Notes under the pieces: generated by a model
What the model was told of the DNA's origin: nothing
Seen by the model: the letters and a program-made list of their open reading frames with translations, nothing else
The model's database searches: none
Position numbers and translations under genes: made by a program
In this document: positions 34,322 through 43,266 of the stretch, piece by piece
Layout: the number at the start of each line of letters is the position of its first letter
Position numbering within the stretch: the stretch's first letter is position 1
From: Sphaerisporangium corydalis
GTDB lineage: Bacteria > Actinomycetota > Actinomycetes > Streptosporangiales > Streptosporangiaceae
Direction of reading: 5' to 3'
Length of the DNA: 64,000 nt
Assembly: GCF_025506355.1 (NCBI RefSeq)
Contig: NZ_JANZYP010000050.1
Coordinates: 1 to 64,000 of the forward strand

Positions 34322-35590
34322 TTACTGGTAGGTGATGTCGGAGGTGGAGTAGAGGCAGTTGGTGCCGTCCGCCCCGCTGCCGATCTTCTCGGGCTCGCTG
34401 CCCTTCGGCACGCCCTTGTACTTCTCGCAGATCACGATCTTCTTGCCGGAGTCGTTCTTGATGACGATGTTGGAGAACCTGGCGGTGTCGCCCCAGTTGG
34501 TGTTGATGCCCGCCAGCGTCTTGCCCGGCGTGGTCGCGGTGATGTTGGACAGGACCACGTCGCGCTTGTACGAGTTCGTGCAGTTGCCGCAGGCCCGGTA
34601 GAGCTTGCCGAAGTCGGAGACCTGGAAGTTCCTGATGTACATGGTGCCGGGACCGTTGTGCTGGAACACCTTGTCGGTCGCGGCCCTCGCCCCGCCGCCG
34701 TCGATGGTCATCGTCTGCGAGGAGGAGGTGCCCATGAACGTGGCGGCGTCCTCGCCCACGTCCTCCCACCACACGTTCTGCAGCGTGCAGGTGCCCATGC
34801 AGTGGACGCCGTCCGCCGCCGGGGAGCCGAGGATGACGTTCCGCAGCACGGCCCCGTTGGCCAGCTCGAAGACCGGGTCCTGGCTCTCGTCCTGCCCGCC
34901 GTCACCCATGGCGCCGCTCGCGTAGTAGCGCTTGTAGTTGCCGTCCAGGGTGCCCGAGACGTTGATCGTGCTGGTCACGGCCTGCTGGCCGTTGGCGGTC
35001 GGCCAGGATCCGGAGGGCGGGGTCGTGGGTGTGGGCGTCGGGGTGGTCGGCGGGTCGGTGGGAGTGGACCCTGAGGGGTTCAGCGTCCACTGCTTGGTGG
35101 CCACCGAGTCGCAGGAGTTCTGCTGGACCAGGGCGCCGGAGCCGGTGGAGTTGTCCTTGGTGTTCATGCACTTGGCGCCGTTGGCGTTGACCACGCGGTA
35201 GTTGGACCCCGACGCGGTCAGCGCCCAGGCCTGGGAGGAGGCGCCCGAGCAGCTCTCCAGCTCGATGGCCTTGCCCGCCGAGGTGCTCGCGTCCCTGACC
35301 CCGGCGCACAGGCCGCCGGACCTGAGCGTCACCCCGCCGCTCACGGAGGCGAGGGTCCAGGTCTGACTCGCGCCGGAATTGCACCCGGACTGCACGAGCT
35401 GGGCGCCCGAGGAGCCGCTGCCGGTCAGGCACAGGCCACTACCGGCGTTGACCAGGGTGTAGTTGCCGGAGGTGGGCGCCGCCCAGGCGGCCGGCGTCCC
35501 GCTGACGATGCCGCCCGCCAGCGCGACGCCGGCGGCCACCATCAGGGCGAGCACGGTGCCCGCCCTCCTTCTTCTCATGATCGGACTCAC
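34322..35590 (-). CDS. Secreted CBM13 (ricin-type)-PL3 pectate lyase
   Basis: 422-residue extracellular pectate lyase. A signal peptide (MRRRRAGTVLALMVAAGV...) is followed by a ricin-B/CBM13 domain (about residues 38-170) with repeats ending in Q.W. A Thr-Pro linker leads to the PL3 domain with DPVFELANGAVLRNVILG, ADGVHCMGTCTLQNVWWEDV, EDAATF and RACGNCTNSYKRDV. PL3 enzymes cleave polygalacturonate by beta-elimination with calcium. The GTG start has GGAG about 9 nt upstream. The signal peptide and CBM13 are nearly identical to those of the next gene upstream, which carries a PL1 catalytic domain instead. It is the last gene of a three-gene pectinase unit. Confidence 0.93.
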   Translation of the reverse strand: MSPIMRRRRAGTVLALMVAAGVALAGGIVSGTPAAWAAPTSGNYTLVNAGSGLCLTGSGSSGAQLVQSGCNSGASQTWTLASVSGGVTLRSGGLCAGVRDASTSAGKAIELESCSGASSQAWALTASGSNYRVVNANGAKCMNTKDNSTGSGALVQQNSCDSVATKQWTLNPSGSTPTDPPTTPTPTPTTPPSGSWPTANGQQAVTSTINVSGTLDGNYKRYYASGAMGDGGQDESQDPVFELANGAVLRNVILGSPAADGVHCMGTCTLQNVWWEDVGEDAATFMGTSSSQTMTIDGGGARAATDKVFQHNGPGTMYIRNFQVSDFGKLYRACGNCTNSYKRDVVLSNITATTPGKTLAGINTNWGDTARFSNIVIKNDSGKKIVICEKYKGVPKGSEPEKIGSGADGTNCLYSTSDITYQ

Positions 35591-35628
35591 GTTGTGCGCT
35601 CCTTCGGCGGTGCGGCGGGGAACGGAGG

Positions 35629-37077
35629 TCAGACGCTGACCTTGCCCACGCCCGCGCCGCTGGTCACGATCGACTTGACGTTGCAGGCGGTGTCGAGCGA
35701 GTAGGAGTAGGGGATCGAGGCGACGCTGCCGCCCTGGTCACCGGTTCCGGAGTTGACGAAGCAGTTGTTGCGGGCGAGGAGGTTCCCGGCGGAGGAGTCG
35801 CCCTCGCCGCGGTGGAACGGGTCCTCGGTGTTCTCGAAGTAGTTGCCCTCGACCAGCACGCCCGCGCCCTCGGTGGACGCCACGCCGTAGCCGCCGCCCT
35901 GGCCGACGCTGGCGTAGTAGTTGTTGTAGACGTGCACCGGGTTGCCGAACCGCACGCGCGGGTGGCGCTGGTTGGTGCCGTCGAAGAAGTTGTGGTGGTA
36001 GGTCACCCGGAGGTGCCCGTTGTCCTCGGAGGCGTTGCCGTCGTCGTGGCCGAGCAGCATGGTCTTGTCGTGGTTGAAGACCCGGTTCCACGACACGGTG
36101 ACGTAGTCGCTGGCCCGCTTGACGTCGATCGCGCCGTCGTAGCCGTTGCTCAGGGTGTTGTGGTCGATCCACACCCGCGTCGAGTACTGGACGTTGATCG
36201 CGTCGTCGTTCCAGTCGCGGAACGTCAGGTTACGGATGATCACGTTCGAGGCGCTGGCGACATTGAGACCGCAGCCGACGATCGTGGCGCCCGAATTGCC
36301 GAGCACGCTCTTGTTCGAGGCGACCTTCAGCATGCCCGAGCAGGAGATCGTCCCCGACACGCGGATCACCGCGGTGCCGCTGGCGGACAGGGCCGAGGTC
36401 AGCGCCGAGGCACTGGTCACCGTCGTCGCGCTCGCGTTGCCGCCGCCGGTGGTGCCGCCACCCTGGGTGGCCCAGCCGACCAGGCCACTGGGGTTACCGG
36501 TGGGGGGAGTCGTCGGTGTGGGCGTCGGGGTGGTCGGCGGGTCGGTGGGGGTGGACCCTGAGGGGGTGAACGTCCACTGCTTGGTGGCCACCGAGTCGCA
36601 GGAGTTCTGCTGGACCAGCGCGCCCGAGCTGGTGGAGTTGTCGAGGATGTTCATGCACTTGCCGCCGTTGGCGTTGACCACGCGGTAGTTGGACCCCGAC
36701 GCGGTCAGCGCCCAGGTCTGCGAGGAGGCGCCCGAGCAGCTCTCCAGCTCGATGGCCTTGCCCGCCGAGGTGCTGGCGTCCCTGACGCCGGCGCACAGGC
36801 CGCCGGACTTGAGCGTCACCCCGCCGCTCACGGAGGTGACGGTCCAGGTCTCGCTCGCGCCGGAGTTGCATCCGGACTGGACGAGCTGGGCGCCCGCCGA
36901 ACCGTTGCCGGTCAGGCACAGGCCGCTGCCCGCGTTGACCACGGTGTAGCTGCCGGAGGTCGGTGCCGCCCAGGCGGCGGACACCCCGCTCACGATGCTG
37001 CCCGCCAGCGCGACGCCGGCGGCCACCATCAGGGCGAGCACGGTGCCCGCCCTCCTTCTTCTCATGATCGGACTCAT
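35629..37077 (-). CDS. Secreted CBM13-PL1 pectate lyase
   Basis: About 482 residues. Signal peptide and ricin-type CBM13 match the PL3 gene at roughly 85-90 percent by eye. After the Thr-Pro linker comes a right-handed beta-helix PL1 domain: NVIIRNLTFRDWNDDAINVQ, the WIDH motif in RVWIDHNTLS, DGAIDVKRASDYVTVSWN for calcium binding, and the catalytic Arg region QRHPRVRFGNPVHVYNNYY. The start at 37077 aligns with the GTG start of the sister gene. The catalytic domain is very close to that of the next upstream gene, so this gene looks like a chimera of the other two. Confidence 0.93.
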   Translation of the reverse strand: MSPIMRRRRAGTVLALMVAAGVALAGSIVSGVSAAWAAPTSGSYTVVNAGSGLCLTGNGSAGAQLVQSGCNSGASETWTVTSVSGGVTLKSGGLCAGVRDASTSAGKAIELESCSGASSQTWALTASGSNYRVVNANGGKCMNILDNSTSSGALVQQNSCDSVATKQWTFTPSGSTPTDPPTTPTPTPTTPPTGNPSGLVGWATQGGGTTGGGNASATTVTSASALTSALSASGTAVIRVSGTISCSGMLKVASNKSVLGNSGATIVGCGLNVASASNVIIRNLTFRDWNDDAINVQYSTRVWIDHNTLSNGYDGAIDVKRASDYVTVSWNRVFNHDKTMLLGHDDGNASEDNGHLRVTYHHNFFDGTNQRHPRVRFGNPVHVYNNYYASVGQGGGYGVASTEGAGVLVEGNYFENTEDPFHRGEGDSSAGNLLARNNCFVNSGTGDQGGSVASIPYSYSLDTACNVKSIVTSGAGVGKVSV

Positions 37078-37149
37078 TTCTGGGCACTCCTCGGGGTCAC
37101 GGGGCGTCACCGTCCCGCGCGATTGTGAAAGGGGGGTTGTGACAGAGGA

Positions 37150-38151
37150 TCAGACGGTGATCTTGCCCGCGCCCGCGCCGCCGGTGCCGGTCACGATCGA
37201 CTTGACGCTGGAGGCGCTGTCGAGCGAGTAGCCGTAGGGGATGGAGGCGACGCTGCCGCCCTGGTCGCCGCTTCCCGAGTTGGAGAAGTAGTTGTTCCTG
37301 GCGAGCAGATTGCCCGCGGGCGAGTCGCCCTCGCCGCGGTGGAACGGGTCGGAGGTGTTCTCGAAGTAGTTGCCCTCGACCAGCACGCCGGCCTCCTTGG
37401 TCGAGGCGACGCCGTACGAGCTCACGCTCGCGTAGTAGTTGTTGTAGACGTGCACCGGGTTGCCGAACCGCACGCGCGGGTGGCGCTGCGTGGTGCCCTG
37501 GAAGTAGTTGTGGTGGTACGTCACCCGCAGGTGGCCGCGGTCCTCGGAGGCGTTGCCGTCGTCGTGGCCCAGCAGCATGGTCTTGTTGTGGCTGAAGACC
37601 CGGTTCCACGAGATGGTGACGTAGTCGCTGGCCCGCTTGACGTCGATCGCGCCGTCGTAGCCGTTGCTCAGGGTGTTGTGGTCGATCCACACCCGCGTCG
37701 AGTACTGGACGTTGATCGCGTCGTCGTTCCAGTCGCGGAAGGTCAGGTTACGAATGATCACGTTCGAGGCCGACGCCACGTTGAGCCCGCAGCCGACGAG
37801 GGTCGCGCCGGAGTTGCCGAGCACGCTCTTGTTCGAGGCGACCTTCAGCATGCCCGAGCAGGAGATCGTCCCCGACACGCGGATCACCGCGGTACCACTG
37901 GCCTTCAGCGCGTTGGTCAGCGCCGTGGCGTTGCTCACGGTCGTCGGGGGGGTGCTGCCACCGCCGGTGGTGCCGCCACCCTGGGTGCCCCAGCCGACCA
38001 GCGCGTAGGGGTCGGCGAACTTCGCCGTGCCGGACGCGTGCGCGGTGGCGGCGGTCACGCCGCTCAGGACGCCACCCGCGAGGGCGACGCCGGCGGCCGC
38101 GGTGAGAGCGAGGGCGGCGACCGTCCTCTTCCTGCTGACGATCAGAGTCAC
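37150..38151 (-). CDS. Secreted PL1 pectate lyase without binding module
   Basis: 333 residues: a signal peptide (VAALALTAAAGVALAGGVLSG) and a PL1 beta-helix with WIDHNTLSNGYDGAIDV, MLLGHDDGNASED and RHPRVRFGNPVHVYNNYYAS. GTG 38151 with GAGGAG 6 nt upstream is the best start; longer frames lack a site. It is the first gene of the pectinase unit, and the promoter and repeated TTCATGT elements lie upstream. The catalytic domain is about 90 percent identical to the downstream CBM13-PL1 enzyme, with shorter loops and no internal spacer. Depolymerises polygalacturonate outside the cell. Confidence 0.93.
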   Translation of the reverse strand: MTLIVSRKRTVAALALTAAAGVALAGGVLSGVTAATAHASGTAKFADPYALVGWGTQGGGTTGGGSTPPTTVSNATALTNALKASGTAVIRVSGTISCSGMLKVASNKSVLGNSGATLVGCGLNVASASNVIIRNLTFRDWNDDAINVQYSTRVWIDHNTLSNGYDGAIDVKRASDYVTISWNRVFSHNKTMLLGHDDGNASEDRGHLRVTYHHNYFQGTTQRHPRVRFGNPVHVYNNYYASVSSYGVASTKEAGVLVEGNYFENTSDPFHRGEGDSPAGNLLARNNYFSNSGSGDQGGSVASIPYGYSLDSASSVKSIVTGTGGAGAGKITV

Positions 38152-38184
38152 GATGATCTCCTCGGTTCGCGAACTCGGCGTCTC

Positions 38185-38211
38185 GTTCATGTATGTGGAC
38201 GCCATTCATGT
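38185..38211. promoter_or_regulatory. Repeated TTCATGT elements in the pectinase leader
   Basis: TTCATGT occurs twice 19 bp apart (38186 and 38205) just downstream of the promoter. The first is part of a 12-bp TTCATGTATGTG that recurs exactly at 38350. The position fits a repressor site, and a 10-bp palindrome GTTCGCGAAC (38165-38174) follows. Confidence 0.5.
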
Positions 38212-38225
38212 GACCGAACACGCTA

Positions 38226-38253
38226 AAGGTAGAACAGCGCTGACTCCTGTCAA
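38226..38253 (-). promoter_or_regulatory. Promoter of the pectinase unit
   Basis: On the minus strand TTGACA (38253-38248) and TACCTT (38231-38226) are separated by 16 nt. A start near 38219 gives a leader of about 70 nt containing the TTCATGT elements. Confidence 0.55.
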
Positions 38254-38539
38254 CACCACTGGTGACCTCGTGGAAACATTTAAAGTCGGACGCCGAGTCC
38301 ATGGCGGCGCCTACCTGCGGTATCAGCCTTTTCCGATAAGCGGACACGTTTCATGTATGTGAACGACATGAAACATTCACACCGACCACGCCCGTCGCCG
38401 CCCCCGCCTCGCCTCGGACGCGCCGAATCGCCGTACGGGGTGTCCGTGTGTTTCGCCATGAAATGCGGCGGCCCGGCTACGAAAGCGGGCGAATCCACTA
38501 CCAGGCCTGTACCGGGCCGGCACTCCGGGCGGACGCCGG
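38254..38539. other. Spacer upstream of the pectinase promoter
   Basis: No gene is supported here; small frames are Arg/Pro-rich. It is comparatively AT-rich between 38260 and 38380, contains the 27-bp dyad described separately, and then runs into the 3' end of the dehydratase-like gene. Confidence 0.5.
38348..38374. promoter_or_regulatory. 27-bp dyad GTTTCATGT-N9-ACATGAAAC
   Basis: Perfect 9-bp arms about 95 bp upstream of the pectinase -35 element. It shares TTCATGTATGTG with the leader copy. The two sites probably bind the same regulator, which is not encoded in the immediate vicinity unless it is the LysR gene at 39.6 kb (less likely, as LysR sites differ). Confidence 0.55.
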
Positions 38540-39484
38540 TCAGGCGGCAGGCAGCAGGAGGCCGAGTTCGGCGGGGCCGGCGTTGGCGCCGGAGCAGACG
38601 ATGCCCACCGTGCGGCCGGCGAACTCGTCCTTGGCCGCGACGAGGGCGGCGAGCGCGGCGGCCCCCGCGAGTTCGCTGAGCGTGTGCGCCTCGGTGAGCA
38701 GGAGCCGCTGGGCGGCGCGGATCTCGTCGTCGGTGACCAGCGCGAAGCCGTCCAGGTCACGCCGCATGATCCCCTGGGGCAGCGGGTACGCCGAACCGGT
38801 GGCGAGCCCGTCGGCCGCCGTCCGCATCGGCCGCCGCACCAGCTCCCCGGCCCGCCACGAGTCGTGCGCGGCCGGTGCCTGCGACGACTGCACCCCGATC
38901 ACCCGGCACCGCGGCGCCACCGCCTTGGCCACCAGGCACGCGCCCGCCGCCCCCGTACCCGCCCCCACCGGCACGAAGATCGCGTCGAGGTCCGGGTGGT
39001 CGGACAGCATCTCCAGATACAGGGTGGCGACCCCGGAGATCAGGGCGGCGTCGTCGGCCGGGCTGACCAGCCGGTTCCCCCGGTCCTTCGCGACCCCGGC
39101 CGCGTACTCGCCGGCCTCGACCATCGTGGCGCCCTTGACCTCCACCAGGGCGCCGAGCGCCTCGACCGCCGCCACCTTGGCCGGATTGGGGTTCTCCGGC
39201 ATGACGACCGTGCAGGGCACGCCGAACAGGCGCGCGGCGTACGCGATCGACTGGGCGTGGTTGCCGGTGGAGTACGTCAGCACGCCGGCCGCCCGCTGGC
39301 CCTCCGGCATGCGGGCGAGCAGGTTGATCCCGCCGCGCACCTTGAACGCGCCGGTGGGCTGGGTGTTCTCGTGCTTGACCAGCGTCCGCACCCCGAGGCG
39401 CCCGTCGAGCACCGGGTAGGACCACATCGGGGTCCGCGGCAGGTGGGGCGCGATCAGGCGCGCGGCGTCGAGGACGTCGGTCAT
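38540..39484 (-). CDS. PLP-dependent threonine/serine dehydratase-like enzyme
   Basis: 314-residue fold-type II PLP enzyme. The PLP-lysine lies in NTQPTGAFKVRGG, the phosphate-binding loop is VPVGAGTGAAG, and YSTGNHAQSIAYAARLFGV is the conserved asparagine loop. It lacks the regulatory ACT domain of biosynthetic IlvA, so it is a catabolic dehydratase or related racemase. Start at 39484 (MTDVLDAARL) is chosen by homology; no good ribosome site is seen. It is divergent from a LysR regulator followed by a LysE exporter, which suggests a local amino-acid overflow or detoxification circuit. Confidence 0.88.
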   Translation of the reverse strand: MTDVLDAARLIAPHLPRTPMWSYPVLDGRLGVRTLVKHENTQPTGAFKVRGGINLLARMPEGQRAAGVLTYSTGNHAQSIAYAARLFGVPCTVVMPENPNPAKVAAVEALGALVEVKGATMVEAGEYAAGVAKDRGNRLVSPADDAALISGVATLYLEMLSDHPDLDAIFVPVGAGTGAAGACLVAKAVAPRCRVIGVQSSQAPAAHDSWRAGELVRRPMRTAADGLATGSAYPLPQGIMRRDLDGFALVTDDEIRAAQRLLLTEAHTLSELAGAAALAALVAAKDEFAGRTVGIVCSGANAGPAELGLLLPAA

Positions 39485-39581
39485 GGACGGCGAGGTCGTA
39501 GGCACGTATCCCACGCTCGGGCATGGACCACCCATAGGTCCAATGCCAAACCGCCTGATGTTCCATAGATATGGTTGATGA

Positions 39582-40454
39582 ATGCTTGACGTCCTGCGAT
39601 TACGCGTCCTGGACGCCGTGGCCCGGCACGGTTCGGTGACGGCCGCGGCCCGGGAACTGCACTACTCGCAGCCGTCGGTCAGCCACCACCTGGCCCGGCT
39701 GGAGGCGGAGACGGGGGCCAAGCTCGTCCAGCGGGCGGGGCGGGGCATCCGGCTGACGGAGGCGGGACGGCTCCTCGCCGACCGGGCCGCCGAGATCCTG
39801 GGACGGCTCGACTCCGCGTCGGCTGAGCTGGCCGCGCACACCGGGCTGCGCGCGGGCCGGGTCCGGCTCGTCGCGTTCCCGTCCGCGCTCGGCACCTTCG
39901 TCCCGGCGGCGGCCGTGCGCCTGGCGCGCGAGCACCCTGGGCTGGACCTCCGGCTCGCCGAGGCCGAACCGCCCGAGGCGCTCGCCATGCTCCGCGCCGG
40001 CCAGGCCGACGTGGCGGTGACCTTCCACTACGGCACCACCCCGCCCGAGGAGGAGGAAGGTGTGCGGCTGACCCCGCTGTTCGACGACCCGAGCTTCCTG
40101 GTCACCTCTGCGGCGGTGCCGCCGACCGGCGCCCTCGCGGCGCACGCCGGTGCCAAGTGGATCGCGGGCTGCGACCGGTGCCGGAGCCACCTTCTGGACC
40201 TGTGCGCGGGTGCCGGTTTCGAGCCGTCGATCGCGTTCACGACCGACGACTACGTGGCCGTGCAGGCGATGGTCGCGGCCGACCTGGGGGTGACCGTCCT
40301 GCCGGGGCTGGCGCTGTCCGCGCATCGGCACACCGACGTGACGGTCACCGAACTCAGCGGCTCGACCCGCCGCGTCTACGCCGCCACCTACGGCACACCC
40401 CCCGACCCCCCCGCCACCACAGCCCTCCTCCAAGCCCTCCACTCCCCGCCCTGA
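39582..40454 (+). CDS. LysR-family regulator
   Basis: 290 residues. The N-terminal winged helix (LRLRVLDAVARHGSVTAAAR, HYSQPSVSHHLARLEAETG) is followed by a periplasmic-binding-like effector domain (VRLVAFPSALGTFVPAAAV...). It lies between a divergent dehydratase-like gene (97-bp spacer) and a downstream LysE-type exporter (64-bp gap), and probably controls both in response to an amino acid. ArgP/LysG proteins control lysE in this way. The effector identity is inferred only from that context. Confidence 0.92.
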   Translation: MLDVLRLRVLDAVARHGSVTAAARELHYSQPSVSHHLARLEAETGAKLVQRAGRGIRLTEAGRLLADRAAEILGRLDSASAELAAHTGLRAGRVRLVAFPSALGTFVPAAAVRLAREHPGLDLRLAEAEPPEALAMLRAGQADVAVTFHYGTTPPEEEEGVRLTPLFDDPSFLVTSAAVPPTGALAAHAGAKWIAGCDRCRSHLLDLCAGAGFEPSIAFTTDDYVAVQAMVAADLGVTVLPGLALSAHRHTDVTVTELSGSTRRVYAATYGTPPDPPATTALLQALHSPP

Positions 40455-40518
40455 ACGCGCCGCGTCCTGGGGGAAATGAAATGGACGCGGTGGCTGGACA
40501 ATTCCTACGATCGGCGGC

Positions 40519-41157
40519 ATGCCTCCCATCACCACGCTCGCGGTCTTCGCCGCGGCGACCCTCGCGCTCCTGCTCGTCCCCGGGCCCGCCGTCGTCTACA
40601 TCGTGACGCGCAGCGTGGCACAGGGCCGCGCGGCCGGGCTGGTCTCGGTGGCGGGCATCCACGCGGGCTCGGTCGTGCACGTGGTGGCCGCCGCCCTCGG
40701 CGTCAGCGCCCTGCTCGCGGCCTCGGCCACGGCCTTCACGCTGGTCAAGTACCTCGGCGCGGCCTACCTCGTCTGGCTCGGCCTGCGCAAGCTGTTCTCC
40801 CGGCCAGGTGACCCGGCCAAGGAGGTCGCGCCCAGTTCCCGGTCACGGCTGTTCGGTGAGGGCTTCGTGGTCAACGTACTCAACCCAAAAACGGCGATCT
40901 TCTTCCTGGCCTTCCTGCCGCAGTTCGTCGACCCCGCGCGCGGCCCGGTCGCGGCGCAGATCACGGTCCTCGGCGCCATCTGGATCGTCCTCGGCATGGC
41001 CAGCGACGGCGGCTACGCCCTGCTCTCCGCCGCCTTCGCCGGCCGCCTGCGCCGCTCCCCCACCGCCGCCCGCCGCCTGGACATCGCCAGCGGCCTGGTC
41101 TACATCAGCCTCGGCGCGGTAGCCGCCCTCACCGGCGACGGCCCCCGCAAAACCTGA
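40519..41157 (+). CDS. LysE/RhtB-family amino-acid exporter
   Basis: 212-residue inner-membrane permease with six hydrophobic helices. The family opening is LLVPGPAVVYIVTRSVAQGR, followed by AAYLVWLGLRKLF and the signature GFVVNVLNPKTAIFFLAFLPQFV. RhtB-group proteins export threonine, homoserine and related amino acids. It stands downstream of the LysR gene, probably in one transcript. Its presence beside a threonine/serine dehydratase-like gene suggests control of hydroxy-amino-acid pools. Confidence 0.92.
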   Translation: MPPITTLAVFAAATLALLLVPGPAVVYIVTRSVAQGRAAGLVSVAGIHAGSVVHVVAAALGVSALLAASATAFTLVKYLGAAYLVWLGLRKLFSRPGDPAKEVAPSSRSRLFGEGFVVNVLNPKTAIFFLAFLPQFVDPARGPVAAQITVLGAIWIVLGMASDGGYALLSAAFAGRLRRSPTAARRLDIASGLVYISLGAVAALTGDGPRKT

Positions 41158-41534
41158 CCCACCGGCACAACAACCGCACGCAAGCAAGGCACCAGCCCGG
41201 CGGCCACGGGATGGCTTTCGCACAACCCCACACTCCGCGCACGCTGTGCTCACAGCCGTCCGCACGTTGTGGTCCTCGCAGTCCCCGCGCTTCGCGCAAT
41301 CGCGCTCGGGCTGTGCCATGTGGGGGCAAGCCCCCACACCCCCGGTGAGCGGCCTAGCGGCCCCTCACGCGCACCGCCCACCGTGCATCGTGATCCTCGC
41401 GCGATTTCGCGCATGCATGTAGTCGGTATGACGGGCGACCGGGGCGACTCTCAGAGCCAGCGCCACTATCTGGAGCATCGACAGCAGTCCGGCCGCTGGC
41501 AGATCGGCCAGGCACCGCTCGATACGGCCCGAGG
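41158..41534. other. Spacer holding the left copy of the island repeat
   Basis: 377 bp between the convergent LysE and MFS genes. No gene is supported. It contains the 66-bp repeat with a strong hairpin and lower-GC flanks with short direct repeats such as GCGCGATTTCGCGC. Confidence 0.5.
41283..41348 (-). repeat. 66-bp dispersed repeat, left inverted copy, with 8-bp hairpin
   Basis: It aligns without gaps, in inverse orientation, to 45245-45310 with about 59 of 66 identical positions. It contains the hairpin TGTGGGGG-CAAG-CCCCCACA at 41319-41338. The two copies bracket about 3.9 kb of accessory-type genes. Confidence 0.8.
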
Positions 41535-42842
41535 TCATAGCGTCGGGACAACGCGTCCTCCGCTGGAGCCGGTGAGTTCGTCGATGTGGCGTAGCCGACG
41601 TAGCGGAGAGAAGAACGCGATCAGCCAACCGAGGGCCAGCACAGATGAACCGATCCAGATGGCCGTCCGCACTCCGGCATAAGCGCCGATCAGCCCGCCG
41701 GTGATCGAGCCCGCCGACATCGACCCCATGAACAGGAATCGGAAGCCGGCGTTCATCCGGCCGAGCATCCCGTCGGAGGTGATCGACTGCCGCAGACTCA
41801 CTGCGAGCACGTTTTCCACGCCGAAGGTCACGGTCGCGATGACCCATCCGGCGGCGCCCACCCACAGCAGCGGGCCGGGTTCCATCAGGCCCGTCAGCAG
41901 TGCGAAGGGGGCTGTGCACATTCCGACCAGCCAGATACCGCGACCGAGCCCGAGACGACGGCCGATCGTCGGCGCGGCCAGCGCCCCGCAGAACGCGCCG
42001 ACCCCGCCGGCGGACAACAACACGCCGAGAGTCCCGGTCGGCAGACGCAGTTCGGCGACGAACAGCACGAGGAACGAGACCAGGCAGATCTGCTCGGCGA
42101 AGTTCGCCACAGCCCCCTTGATTGCCAGAGGGCGCAGCACCGGGGAGGTGAGCACGTAGCGCAAGCCCATGCCCACATCTCGCCAGAGTGGTCCGCGGGT
42201 GGCCTCAGGCGCCGGATCCCGCACGCGAATCCGCCGGACGAACAGCGCCGACCAGAGGAAGCTCCCGGCGTCCACCAGGACCGCGAGCGGCGGCCCGAGC
42301 AGTTGCACCACGAACCCGCCGAGTCCTCGCCCCGACGCCTTGGCGGCCTCGTCCAGTCCACTCAGGGTCGCGTTGGCCGAGGTGAGACGGTCACGCCCCA
42401 CAATGTGAGGAAGGTAACTGAGGTGAGCGATGTCGAAGAACACCGTCGCCATACCGGCGAGCAGCGCGACCGCGTAGAGCTGGACGAGCGTGAGCGCTCC
42501 CAGCGCCCAGGCCGCAGGGATCGAAGCGATCAGCGCGGCCCTGGTCAGGTCGGCGGCAATAAGGACGCCGCGCTTGCGAGTCCGATCCACCCACACCCCA
42601 GCAGGCAAACCGATCAGCAGGAACGAGACCGTGCTGAGAGCGGCGAGCACGCCGACCTCAACGGGGCCGGCATGTAGCACGACCTGGGCCAGCACAGGCA
42701 GCGCGACGTAGCCGACATGAGTGCCGAACTTACTAACGATGTTGGCGATGTACAGAGCGCGGAACTGCTGGTGGGCCAGAATGCTGCGCCGAATCCATCC
42801 GGCGGGTGTGGTCGCGGTCGTCACCTCGGGCTGACTGTTCAC
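41535..42842 (-). CDS. Major facilitator superfamily exporter (EntS/MFS_3-like)
   Basis: 435-residue transporter with 12 predicted helices. It has the opening FRALYIANIVSKFGTHVGYVALPVLAQ, the loop 2-3 motif GLPAGVWVDRTRKRGVLIAAD, and helix patterns like those of enterobactin- and macrolide-exporter relatives. The substrate is unknown; a drug or siderophore-type compound is plausible. Codon use is a little less G/C-extreme than in flanking core genes. It is the first gene inside the repeat-flanked island and is convergent with lysE. Confidence 0.88.
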   Translation of the reverse strand: MNSQPEVTTATTPAGWIRRSILAHQQFRALYIANIVSKFGTHVGYVALPVLAQVVLHAGPVEVGVLAALSTVSFLLIGLPAGVWVDRTRKRGVLIAADLTRAALIASIPAAWALGALTLVQLYAVALLAGMATVFFDIAHLSYLPHIVGRDRLTSANATLSGLDEAAKASGRGLGGFVVQLLGPPLAVLVDAGSFLWSALFVRRIRVRDPAPEATRGPLWRDVGMGLRYVLTSPVLRPLAIKGAVANFAEQICLVSFLVLFVAELRLPTGTLGVLLSAGGVGAFCGALAAPTIGRRLGLGRGIWLVGMCTAPFALLTGLMEPGPLLWVGAAGWVIATVTFGVENVLAVSLRQSITSDGMLGRMNAGFRFLFMGSMSAGSITGGLIGAYAGVRTAIWIGSSVLALGWLIAFFSPLRRLRHIDELTGSSGGRVVPTL

Positions 42843-43266
42843 CGCGTCGGAAACTCCACGTTCGGTTCACGCTCGCCATTCGCTACAACGTTCATTGGAC
42901 TCCAACATCTCGTCAAGGCTCGCGGCCGGTACGTCGAGTCCGTCTGCCCGTGCCATGGGCCCGCACGTTCGCGCGATCGGACGGCAGTGGTCGCAGCTCC
43001 ATCAGCGTGATCTCCCAGGCACTGGGCAAGCCCCCGGGGTCGATTCCACGGTGCTGAAGCACCATGGTGGCATCGCGTCGGTTGACCGGGTCCGCCGGGC
43101 CGATCGTTTGAGCGCCGAGGACCTGGAATCGTAGCGGGCTCCGTCACGCACCAAAGCGACCGCGTGGAGCGCGTCGACCGAGCACCAGACGGGACTTGGG
43201 GACCTTGCACCGTACTGTCGCTCGAATGGAGGTCACCACTGCCGCTTGAACGGAGGTCACAGCAGC
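42843..43266. other. Spacer with a possible gene remnant
   Basis: No intact gene is seen. On the minus strand about 43129-42918 an open frame without a start codon reads plausibly (for example RRDATMVLQHRGIDPGGLPS) and ends at a stop; it could be a decayed gene. A repeated GGAGGTCAC occurs just before the HAD gene (43229 and 43252). Confidence 0.4.

Noticed and set aside
41319-41338. Hairpin TGTGGGGG-CAAG-CCCCCACA as a tRNA or riboswitch part
   Set aside because: No cloverleaf or conserved riboswitch core surrounds it; it is part of a dispersed 66-bp repeat.
42918-43129. Coding-like minus-strand stretch without a start codon
   Set aside because: No start, no recognised family and bounded by stops; noted only as a possible remnant.
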